Assembly (NCBI GenBank): GCA_913057785.1
Contig: CAJXPD010000033.1
Coordinates: 1-52,661 of the forward strand
Origin: an uncultured Lewinella sp.
GTDB lineage: Bacteria; Bacteroidota; Bacteroidia; Chitinophagales; Saprospiraceae
Length of the DNA: 52,661 nt
Direction of reading: 5' to 3'
The position numbers and the translations under genes are program-made. How positions within the stretch are numbered: the stretch's first letter is position 1; the number at the start of each line of letters is the position of its first letter. Under the pieces are notes generated by a model. It saw nothing but the letters and a program-made list of their open reading frames with translations, made no database searches and was not told the DNA's origin. This document shows, one piece after another, positions 44,673-51,837 of the stretch.

Positions 44673-45574
44673 TTTTTCGGTTTCCTGATCAATTGTATGA
44701 GTTGTCTTCTCTCCTCAGGCTTCACCAATAATCCGTAGATGATGGCAGTGAAGAAGGTGAACATAGCGTAGACTAGTGCGGGCTTGAGCACATCTTCATT
44801 TCCTAATAGCGTGCCACCGATCAAAAATGCCAAGGAAGTATTTTGGATCCCTACCTCTACGCCTAAGGTTACCTGATCGTTTTTTTTCAATCTTAAGATA
44901 AAATACGCTAGGCTAAAGCCTGCCAAGAGATTTAGCGTATTACCGAGAACCGAAAAGGGTAAAATCTGCTGTATCTCAGCCATGGTAATGCCCGTCCCGC
45001 CGGAGCCTTCCGATGCGAGAAACTTGATTAGGAAGAGAATAGCCAAGAAGATTAGTGTGATCCACTTCAGTGGAGCTTGTAGGCGATCAGCAAAAACCGG
45101 CCGCAAGCGGCGAATAAGGACTCCGAGAAAAACCGGTACCAGAATAATTAAGAAAATTTGTTGGATCGTATCCCATACAGGGAGCACCATATCGGTTGAG
45201 GTTCCATAGAAATGCTGTAAACCTAGGTTGACGATAAATGGGATGGAAAAAAGAGCGATGAAGCTGTTGGTCACCGTTAGGCAGATCGATAAAGCCGCGT
45301 TGGCATTCAGTAAATAGGTTACAAAGTTGGAGGTGGTTCCGCCTGGACAGGTGGAGAGAACAATAATGCCAAGCTTAAAGGCCAGGGGTAGTGGAGCAAG
45401 GGTTGCAATCAGAAAAGCGATACTGGGTAAAACCAAGATTTGCAGGAATAATCCACCCAGATAAGCCTTTGGGTTAGCGAAAGTATCTTTGAAATCTTTC
45501 CAGTTGAGCGACATGCCGACACTAAGCATGATGAAGGCCAATATGCCCCCAATTAACAGATCTACCAGATTCAT
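44669..45574 (-). CDS. BASS-family sodium-dependent transporter
   Basis: The 301-residue protein has eight or nine membrane helices typical of the bile acid:sodium symporter family. FQL-type signature LSTCPGGTTSNFVTYLLNANAALSICLTVT is the crossed-helix region that binds Na+ and substrate, and GVEVGIQNTSLAFLIGG is the second signature. Bacterial members carry bile acids, pantothenate, or other organic anions; the natural substrate here is unknown. It is the first gene of the operon that ends with the sigma factor and overlaps the GT2 gene by 4 bases. Confidence 0.9.
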   Translation of the reverse strand: MNLVDLLIGGILAFIMLSVGMSLNWKDFKDTFANPKAYLGGLFLQILVLPSIAFLIATLAPLPLAFKLGIIVLSTCPGGTTSNFVTYLLNANAALSICLTVTNSFIALFSIPFIVNLGLQHFYGTSTDMVLPVWDTIQQIFLIILVPVFLGVLIRRLRPVFADRLQAPLKWITLIFLAILFLIKFLASEGSGGTGITMAEIQQILPFSVLGNTLNLLAGFSLAYFILRLKKNDQVTLGVEVGIQNTSLAFLIGGTLLGNEDVLKPALVYAMFTFFTAIIYGLLVKPEERRQLIQLIRKPKK

Positions 45575-45647
45575 GGGCCGAAGGTAAATATTTTTGGGGC
45601 GTATACTGCCGTTTTTGTCATTGTGAGGGAATACTTTTTAAGTCAAA

Positions 45648-45695
45648 AATGACATTTTGTCACCTGTTTTTTATGATTAATGACAAAATGTCATT
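45648..45695. promoter_or_regulatory. Perfect double palindromic operator upstream of hsp20
   Basis: AATGACATTTTGTCA at 45648-45662 and TGACAAAATGTCATT at 45681-45695 are exact reverse complements, 15 bases each with an 18-base spacer. Each arm contains TGACA-N3-TGTCA, itself a palindrome, so the site holds two dyad operators about three helical turns apart. A further TTTTGTCAT half-site lies at about 45613. The region ends 105 bases before hsp20. Confidence 0.75.
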
Positions 45696-45799
45696 AAGTT
45701 TGCTTCTTTTTTGTGTTGGTACGAGTATTGATCTAGGGGTGGTGTATTTCAATTACAAATTTCACTTAAGGTTTTTAAATAACACAAAAAGAATAAAGC

Positions 45800-46240
45800 A
45801 TGAACTTGGTAAGATTCAAACCTGCAGCAACAACTTGGCCTACATTTGATCGCGTTTTTGATGACTTTTTTAAAGACATCAGTACTACAGTAGGTCGTGA
45901 CAGTTTGGTGAACTCCAAACCTGCCGTTAACATCGTTGAGAATAAAGATGGTTTTGCCATAGAGTTGGCTGCTCCTGGATTGACGAAAGAAGATTTTAAT
46001 GTGAGTGTAGAGAAGAATACTTTAACGATCAGCGCAAGTAAAGAAACAGAGCAGGAGGAAAGTAACAAGTATCGCCGAAGAGAATTCAGCTACTTAACTT
46101 TTAAGCGTTCCTTCCATCTTCCCAATACAATTGATGCTAACAACATCACTGCGAAGTATGAAAATGGAGTTCTTTCTCTACAATTAGCTAAGAAAGAAGA
46201 GGCTAAAGAAAAGCCGGCAAGAACCATAGAAATTGGCTAA
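45800..46240 (+). CDS. Hsp20/alpha-crystallin small heat-shock protein
   Basis: The 146-residue protein has an alpha-crystallin domain at about 38-135. PAVNIVENKDGFAIELAAPGLTKEDFNVSVEKNTLTISA opens it, RRREFSYLTFKRSFHLPNTIDANNITAKYENGVLSLQLAKKE holds the dimerisation and AxxxNGVL motifs, and the C-terminal TIEIG has the I-x-I-type oligomer anchor (RTIEIG). It holds unfolding proteins in a refoldable state in the cytoplasm. The double operator at 45648-45695 suggests tight stress control, and a strong terminator follows at 46442. Confidence 0.93.
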   Translation: MNLVRFKPAATTWPTFDRVFDDFFKDISTTVGRDSLVNSKPAVNIVENKDGFAIELAAPGLTKEDFNVSVEKNTLTISASKETEQEESNKYRRREFSYLTFKRSFHLPNTIDANNITAKYENGVLSLQLAKKEEAKEKPARTIEIG

Positions 46241-46441
46241 TCCAAGTCATTTAACTAGCCTATTGATCGACAACTGCTGATTTTGACATTTGGGTGACCA
46301 TTTAAAAGGTTGCCATTACAACAAAAAGCCTTGTCGAACAGTATTATGTATAGAAACAGCAAGCATTTTATCGGGAATCCTTGAAACAAGGTGAACCGTC
46401 AAAATAAGAAAGTTAATAGGGTTTTAGGTGTTTAATTGTTT

Positions 46442-46473
46442 GGGCTGTGACCATCGAGTCACAGCCCTTTTTT
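46442..46473 (+). terminator. Strong intrinsic terminator after hsp20
   Basis: GGGCTGTGAC at 46442-46451 pairs perfectly with GTCACAGCCC at 46458-46467 around a 6-base loop and is followed by six T. Confidence 0.88.
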
Positions 46474-46511
46474 GTTGTGTTTCGTTTCCGCTCGATTGAA
46501 GGACTAAGTAC

Positions 46512-46547
46512 AAAAAAGTAAGCCTGGACGGTCCCCACCGCCAGGCT
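46512..46547 (-). terminator. Minus-strand intrinsic terminator
   Basis: AGCCTGG 46521-46527 pairs with CCAGGCT 46541-46547, and CGGT 46529-46532 with ACCG 46537-46540, with one bulged A. On the minus strand TACTTTTTTG follows. No minus-strand gene ends within 690 bases upstream of it. Confidence 0.7.
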
Positions 46548-47058
46548 TCCAAAATCCAACTTCAAAAGGAGTGAATTCTTATATGTCTTTCGGAATTATC
46601 CGTTCTCTTCAATTTATAATAGGGCTAAAGTAATTCCACTGCATGCAAGCATCTTCAGGATGGAAATCTTGGATTTTGACAAACCTCTAGCTTCCCACTT
46701 TTGCCAATTAGCCTATGGATTTAATGCTAGTGTATCATAGTTGACGTAATCTGACCCATCTTATAGTACCTCTTCATAGCTGTATCATCGGCCAACCAAA
46801 ATTTTGGCGGTAAATGCCGATAAATCGAGCATGAAAGCATTCAATAAGCTGGAATATGCCGGTATAGCTGTTCTTAGAGCTAAATAAATAGCATACCTAG
46901 ACATCTATCCATTTTACTAAATGAGATACTAATTATAAGAGGGGGGAGGTCTTTCCCAAGATATAAGTTGCTATAATTCCGGAGATAAAGGAATAATCGA
47001 TTTGGGAATGACTTTAAAACGGTGTGCGTTCAGGAAGTGTTTTAATTTTTCAGTACAT
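46512..47058 (-). ncRNA. Candidate non-coding RNA, unknown family
   Basis: A minus-strand promoter (ATTG-N20-TACCTTTG at 47090-47059) and a minus-strand terminator (stem AGCCTGG/CCAGGCT at 46521-46527 and 46541-46547 with an inner CGGT/ACCG and a CCCC tetraloop, then TACTTTTTTG) would bound a transcript of about 540 bases with no open frame of note. Internal stems are visible, for example TTCCCAA near 46954 with TTGGGAA near 47003. No tmRNA, RNase P, SRP or 6S signature was found. It could instead be the long 3' UTR of the DUF3109 gene. Confidence 0.35.
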
Positions 47059-47090
47059 CAAAGGTAAGTAACATTTTGATTTATTGCAAT
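47059..47090 (-). promoter_or_regulatory. Minus-strand Bacteroidetes-type promoter
   Basis: On the minus strand ATTG at 47090-47087, a 20-base spacer and TACCTTTG at 47066-47059 match TTTG-N20-TAnnTTTG with one mismatch. It points into the gene-free region. Confidence 0.4.
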
Positions 47091-47245
47091 ATTTACAGCG
47101 AAAATTCAATGTTTACGGGGGATTGGGAGGGGAATCACACTCTTTTGGTCCTTGTCTTGACTAGGGTGATGCGAAGACATTAATTGGAAGTGTACATAAT
47201 GTTTAGAAGTTGTGAGGCTAGGACTGGTTGCCAACAAAAACATCG

Positions 47246-47842
47246 CTACTTATCGTCTTCCGCTTGACCATTTACGAATTGGGCAATCTTGTCCAATTCT
47301 TCATAGAATGCTTCTCCATATTTTCGTACGATGGCATCCTTAACGAATTTATACAAAGGAAGCTGTACCTTTTTCCCCAATTGACAGGCCGCTGAACAGA
47401 TATCCCAACGGTCATAATTTAGGGCTTGAAATCCAACCTCTTCATTCTGGTTGACTCGAATCGGATACAGGTGGCAGGATATCGGCTTTTTAAAGGAGAT
47501 CTTCTGGTCAAGGTAGGCCTGTTCAATACCACATTTAGCTATTCCTTGATCATCATAAATCATGTAAACACAGGCCCCATTCTTGAGTAGGCTGGTGCCA
47601 TATTCTTGAGGCTCTTCATAATAGGTATAAGGTCCTTTCTCTCTTAAAACTTGGATGGATTCCTCGCTTAGGTATGGGACAACTAGCTCCTCTATTTCTT
47701 CTAAGGTTTTCAATTCCGCTTCTTCAAGAGGGGCTCCCCAGTCACCTTCCCAGCAGCAGGCGCCTTTACAGGCTTCGAGGTTGCAGACAAATTGCTGCTC
47801 TATGATATCATCGCTGACCAAAATATCCTTTACGATAAGCAT
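47246..47842 (-). CDS. DUF3109-family cysteine-rich protein
   Basis: The 198-residue protein carries the DUF3109 pattern: an N-terminal CNLEACKGACCWEGDWGAPL with four Cys in the order C-x4-C-x3-CC, then CVYM, CGIEQAYLD, CHLYPI and ICSAACQ. The cysteines resemble those of YkgJ/Fe-S zinc-finger-like metal-binding proteins, so it probably holds an iron-sulfur or metal centre in the cytoplasm. Function is unknown; the family is widespread in Bacteroidetes. The start at 47842 (ATG) is the first in frame. It has no close operon partner. Confidence 0.85.
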   Translation of the reverse strand: MLIVKDILVSDDIIEQQFVCNLEACKGACCWEGDWGAPLEEAELKTLEEIEELVVPYLSEESIQVLREKGPYTYYEEPQEYGTSLLKNGACVYMIYDDQGIAKCGIEQAYLDQKISFKKPISCHLYPIRVNQNEEVGFQALNYDRWDICSAACQLGKKVQLPLYKFVKDAIVRKYGEAFYEELDKIAQFVNGQAEDDK

Positions 47843-48084
47843 GCTAAACAGTTTTAAATCTTACTGGAGCTACTCGAAATAGCAAGTGGCAAACCACCAT
47901 GGCATCCGAATGACAAAGGTCTGGATTTACAGGAGACAATCTAAAGAAAATACGCAAAAAGTGTAACTTAGCGTTAAACAGATAGCTGCTTTGGGTAGCT
48001 TGTCTGCTAATTTGTTCAAAGTAATAGGGCCTGATCAACATCCCTGTCCTACAAACGTGTCATCAGGTATCCAAAAAATCTTTT

Positions 48085-48495
48085 ATGAAAAAAGTAATAT
48101 TCTGCGTTTTCTTTGCTTCCATTTTGATAGCTGGCAATGCCCAGGATAGTAAGCGTATTGAGCAGGTAACCTTAGCTACCGCAGAGTTGACTGCACAGTA
48201 TAATCTCAGCGATGCTCAGCAGCTTAAGGTGAGAAAGGTGGTAGAAGTGCAAATGGAAAACATGGACCAGATTGCTGCTTTGAAAGATTCAAACCCTAAT
48301 GCCTATCTAGCCAAGAAAAGAGCGCTTAGGGAATACCTTGAAGGTAAACTAAAAGTTATTCTTACCGATAGACAGCTGAGTCTTCTAGAAAAGCAACAAG
48401 AAGATCGTCGATTAGCCGAAAGAGCCCTCCGTAAAAAGATGAAGGGCGCAAGTCAAGAAGAAGTAGAATTGGCACTCCTGAAACTGGAAAAATAG
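48085..48495 (+). CDS. Small exported helical protein
   Basis: The 136-residue protein has a signal peptide (MKKVIFCVFFASILIAGNAQ) and then about 110 residues predicted as helices. AELTAQYNLSDAQQLKVRKVVEVQMENMDQI and LEGKLKVILTDRQLSLLEKQQEDRRLAERALRKKM recall the LTxxQ-type periplasmic Spy/CpxP-like or DUF4890-like proteins. A chaperone or sensor role in the envelope is possible but only suggested. It lies 163 bases upstream of the PAS-sigma54 activator gene and is in the same orientation. Confidence 0.65.
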   Translation: MKKVIFCVFFASILIAGNAQDSKRIEQVTLATAELTAQYNLSDAQQLKVRKVVEVQMENMDQIAALKDSNPNAYLAKKRALREYLEGKLKVILTDRQLSLLEKQQEDRRLAERALRKKMKGASQEEVELALLKLEK

Positions 48496-48618
48496 CCTTT
48501 CCTTTTATAAGATTGGTCCTAAGATGGAATGAGGTAGTTGAATCTCCATCTACTGAAATGCGTTCAATCCATGAGCAGTACAGGGCCTGCCCTTGGCTTT
48601 CTTTTCCTAATGAATGCT

Positions 48619-48626
48619 TACATTTG
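48619..48626 (+). promoter_or_regulatory. TACATTTG promoter element of the sigma54 activator gene
   Basis: A perfect TAnnTTTG element lies 33 bases before the ATG at 48659 but after a further upstream ATG (48614). CTTG about 23 bases upstream is a loose partner. It supports the downstream start. Confidence 0.35.
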
Positions 48627-48658
48627 GAGAAGATCCATTAAAAGCCAAAGGTCGCAGC

Positions 48659-50515
48659 ATGCAACACCAAGACTCCTCTTCTCAAATCCAAGCTCTACAA
48701 GATCAGATTCAGGAATTGCAACTTCAATTGCGAGCGTTGAAACAGGATAATCAACTGTTGAAACAAGCTCAAGGGATAGCTGGACTAGGGATCTGGCAGT
48801 ATGACATTAAAGCCGACAAAGTGAGCTGGTCGGAGGAGGTATATCGGATCTACAACCTAGAACTGGATCAATCTCCGCCTAAAATGGAAGAGATCTTGCA
48901 CTATGCTTCGGAAGAAGAACGCCAGTTCGTTGAGAACCAGATCTACAAAGCTATTGTCACCGGTAAGGCCTACAGCATCGATTGCACAATCAATACTACT
49001 GAAGGTGCTATTAAATATGTGCATGCCACCGGCCAACCTTTCCATAATGCGGAAAAAGAACTCACTCACCTGGTAGGTACTATTCTTGATATTTCCGACC
49101 GAAAAAAGGCAGATAAATCACTCCGCTTTTCGGATTTTACGATTGAAAGCATTTCTGATGGGATTTTTTGGATTGATAAAGATGCCAACTTCATCCGAGT
49201 CAATAAGGCGGCTAGCCACAATTTAGGATATACTCCAGCGGAATTAAAGGGGATGTCTGGCAAGGATATTAATCCGGGGTTTTCAAAAAAGAAGTCACAA
49301 AAGTACTGGTCTAAAACCAAGGAGGATCGTGTTTATATCTTTCGCACGGAGCATACTAGAAAAGATGGCACTACTTTCCCCGTGGAGATCACCAACAATA
49401 TTTTTGAATTTGATGGCGAAGAGTTTAGGTGTAGTATCGTTCGTGATATTACAGAGCAACTGAAGAAGGAACAGAAATTGGAAACGGCATTGAAGGAGAT
49501 CGAGTCGCTTAAAAACCAATTGGAAGAAGAAAATATCTACCTGCAGGAAGAGATCAAGCTGGCCAATAACTTTGATGAAATCATAAGCATTAGCAAGAAT
49601 TATAAGGCCGTGCTAAGGCAAGTAGAACAAGTAGCTGCTACGAGTTCTACAGTATTAATCACCGGGGAGTCGGGGACGGGGAAAGAACTTTTGGCTCGAG
49701 CTGTGCACAACCTTAGTAAGCGCAGAGAGCGACCATTGGTCAAGGTAAATTGTGCCAATCTACCAGCAAACATTATTGAAAGCGAGTTATTTGGGCACGA
49801 ACGTGGTGCTTTTACTGGTGCTCATAGTCGTAAAGTGGGACGGTTTGAGCTGGCGAATAAAGGGACGATCTTTTTAGATGAGGTGGGAGAACTCCCGGTT
49901 GAATTACAGGCCAAATTACTACGTGTTTTGCAGGAAGGGGAGTTTGAGCGACTGGGGAATCCCAGAACTTTTAAACTCGATGTGAGAGTAATTGCTGCTA
50001 CCAATCGGGACTTGGAGCAGGCGGTGAACAATGGGGAGTTCAGAGCAGATCTTTTTTATCGCTTAAATGTATTTCCGCTGGTAAGTCTTCCTTTGCGTGA
50101 TAGGAAGGAAGATATCCCGCACCTAGTACAACATTTTGTCAAAAAGTATAGTGCCAAAGCCGGTAAAGAGATTACGACCGTTTCCCAAAAGCTGCTGCAG
50201 GATTTGGGAGACTATGACTGGCCCGGAAATATTCGGGAGTTGGAAAATATCATCGAAAGAGCCGTTATTTTGAGTACCGGAAATAAACTAGAAATAGGGA
50301 ATTGGTTTTCCAAGTCTAGTATCAAGGCAAAGGCCAAACAGTTTCAAACGCTGGAAGAAAGAGAAAAAGAGTACATCCTTGAAGTGCTAGCACATACAAA
50401 AGGAAGAGTAAGTGGCAAACAGGGTGCTGCCCTTATCCTGGGGATTAATCCCAAGACCCTAGATTCTCGCCTTAGAAAGTTTGGAATTCATAGAACTCAA
50501 ATTTTTGATATGTAA
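48659..50515 (+). CDS. PAS-domain sigma54-dependent transcriptional activator
   Basis: I start at the ATG at 48659 (MQHQDSSS); an ATG at 48614 adds 15 residues but a promoter element lies after it. The 618-residue protein begins with a coiled-coil helix (about 8-40), then two PAS sensor domains (about 40-135 and 150-270), a coiled-coil linker, and a AAA+ domain at about 305-530. Walker A GESGTGKE, the sigma54-contact loop GAFTGA, DEVGELP and the [11 protein letters not shown] sensor 1 are all present. A Fis-type helix-turn-helix ends the protein ([27 protein letters not shown]). It activates RpoN promoters in response to a signal sensed by the PAS domains, since no receiver domain is present. 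The target genes are unknown. Confidence 0.9.
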   Translation: MQHQDSSSQIQALQDQIQELQLQLRALKQDNQLLKQAQGIAGLGIWQYDIKADKVSWSEEVYRIYNLELDQSPPKMEEILHYASEEERQFVENQIYKAIVTGKAYSIDCTINTTEGAIKYVHATGQPFHNAEKELTHLVGTILDISDRKKADKSLRFSDFTIESISDGIFWIDKDANFIRVNKAASHNLGYTPAELKGMSGKDINPGFSKKKSQKYWSKTKEDRVYIFRTEHTRKDGTTFPVEITNNIFEFDGEEFRCSIVRDITEQLKKEQKLETALKEIESLKNQLEEENIYLQEEIKLANNFDEIISISKNYKAVLRQVEQVAATSSTVLITGESGTGKELLARAVHNLSKRRERPLVKVNCANLPANIIESELFGHERGAFTGAHSRKVGRFELANKGTIFLDEVGELPVELQAKLLRVLQEGEFERLGNPRTFKLDVRVIAATNRDLEQAVNNGEFRADLFYRLNVFPLVSLPLRDRKEDIPHLVQHFVKKYSAKAGKEITTVSQKLLQDLGDYDWPGNIRELENIIERAVILSTGNKLEIGNWFSKSSIKAKAKQFQTLEEREKEYILEVLAHTKGRVSGKQGAALILGINPKTLDSRLRKFGIHRTQIFDM

Positions 50516-50688
50516 GGCTTTTCTGATATTTCGGAATTTTCTTTTTCGCTCCCCTAGTCTTTACATATTCAATTGAGTTTGTAAAGTACTGATATTTAAT
50601 TAGTTAAATCTGTTTTTGTTGTCCTCCGTTTTTTGGCATCTCGCTTGCCTGGTTAAAAGCATTTAATCACCATTAAGCTCGAGATGAT

Positions 50689-51009
50689 ATGACCTCATTG
50701 CGAGAGGAACAATTAGAGGAACTCGTATTAAAATCGGAATTACTTATCCTGATTAGTTTAGGAAAAGAGGCCTTGGGATCTAGCTACCTGCTTCGGCAAC
50801 GACTACAGATTTTAGAAGACCGCTATCCACATCAGATAACTTGTTATCATCTAGAAGTTGCTCCATTTTCTATGATTCTCTCTACTTTCAATATTGCATA
50901 TCTACCGAGTTTACTGGTCTTTCAGCATGGGGAATTAATAGAGCAATGCCAAGCGAGCTTGCCATTGGATGTTCTCGAGCTGAAAGTTAAACTGCTTATA
51001 AGCCAGTAA
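50689..51009 (+). CDS. Thioredoxin-fold protein without the CxxC motif
   Basis: The 106-residue protein follows the thioredoxin fold: an N-terminal helix, the strand ELLILISLG, the segment KEALGSSYLLRQRLQILEDRYP in the active-site position, YHLEVAPFSMILSTFNIAYLPSLLVFQHGELIEQ with the cis-Pro of LPSLLVF, and a final helix. The usual WCGPC is replaced by ALGSSY, so it cannot act as a disulfide reductase. It ends 2 bases before the ECF sigma gene and is surely cotranscribed. It could be a redox-dead sensor or partner for that sigma factor (inference). Confidence 0.7.
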   Translation: MTSLREEQLEELVLKSELLILISLGKEALGSSYLLRQRLQILEDRYPHQITCYHLEVAPFSMILSTFNIAYLPSLLVFQHGELIEQCQASLPLDVLELKVKLLISQ

Positions 51010-51011
51010 CC

Positions 51012-51611
51012 ATGCCTACACCTAAAGATGAATGTTTGAAACCTGCTCAAGATGCCATGTCGGAATCTTCCCTTGTTCAATTGATCAAGCTAAGAGAGCA
51101 GAGTGGAATGGATTATTTACACACCCACTATCATTTGGCACTTTATCGCCTAATTTTAAGGATTGTCAAGGTGGACGTAATGGCAGAAGAGGTCCTCCAG
51201 GATGTATTCGTTACCATCTGGCAACAAATTGATCGCTATGATACCTACAAGGGGCGGCTTTTCACCTGGATGTCCAAGATTGCCAAAAACATGGCCATTG
51301 ACCGACTGCGTTCCAAGGATATGCGAGTTTGGAAACACCATGCCACCGGACAAGCCGACTGGCAAGAAATAGCCCAGCTACATTCTAGTACCTTGAAAGT
51401 AGATACCCTGGGTGTTGAAAATCTATTTGTTTATCTCAGCGCACGGCAGCGAAAGGTGATGCACTTCATTTACATCAAAGGGTACACACAAAGTGAAACC
51501 GCCGAAAGCTGCCATATGCCTTTGGGAACGGTTAAGACTTTGGTAAGATCTAGCCTGAAAATCCTACGAAAAATCTTGCGCACGACAGAAAAGGAGGAAA
51601 TTCCTTCCTGA
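51012..51611 (+). CDS. ECF RNA polymerase sigma factor
   Basis: The 199-residue protein has sigma region 2 at about 35-105 (YRLILRIVKVDVMAEEVLQDVFVTIWQQIDRYDTYKGRLFTWMSKIAKNMAIDRLRSKD) and region 4 at about 135-190 (LSARQRKVMHFIYIKGYTQSETAESCHMPLGTVKTLVRSSLKILRKIL). The ATG at 51012 begins 2 bases after the stop of the thioredoxin-fold gene. No anti-sigma gene follows; the citrate synthase gene begins 226 bases downstream. Regulation by the upstream thioredoxin-fold partner is plausible but not shown. The Cys in region 4 (SCHMPLG) is unusual and could sense redox, but this is a guess. Confidence 0.92.
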   Translation: MPTPKDECLKPAQDAMSESSLVQLIKLREQSGMDYLHTHYHLALYRLILRIVKVDVMAEEVLQDVFVTIWQQIDRYDTYKGRLFTWMSKIAKNMAIDRLRSKDMRVWKHHATGQADWQEIAQLHSSTLKVDTLGVENLFVYLSARQRKVMHFIYIKGYTQSETAESCHMPLGTVKTLVRSSLKILRKILRTTEKEEIPS

Positions 51612-51837
51612 GCAAGTCAAAATGCTTAAAATAAGTCCCCGCTACCGTCCAAAGAATGCCCTGATCGTACTTGAGATAGGTTAAAATTGGTATATTTATG
51701 CCCCTTTCCAGAGGGAAATCCCTGACCAATTAAGTTGGATTAAAACAAATCTCCTTTTTCAGTTATTGTATGAATAGAACACTGACTGAAGAAAGGTCAG
51801 ACTTTTCAAAACACAATTAAATAATACAATACTGTTA

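Larger units (their letters stand above)
46241..47245. other. 1-kb gene-free region downstream of hsp20
   Basis: It holds the hsp20 terminator (46442-46473), a second hairpin terminator on the minus strand (46512-46547), a possible non-coding RNA between that and a promoter at 47059-47090, and no convincing coding sequence. The middle part has short nested stems but no family signature that I recognise. Confidence 0.5.

Noticed and set aside
45617..45800. CIRCE or HrcA-type heat-shock operator upstream of hsp20
   Set aside because: The dyad there is TGACA-N3-TGTCA based and does not match TTAGCACTC-N9-GAGTGCTAA.
46770..46890. Short open frame resembling a decayed transposase end (KFWLADDTAMKRYYKMGQ on the minus strand)
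   Set aside because: Only about 37 codons and no flanking inverted repeats or target duplication; similarity is an impression and cannot be supported.
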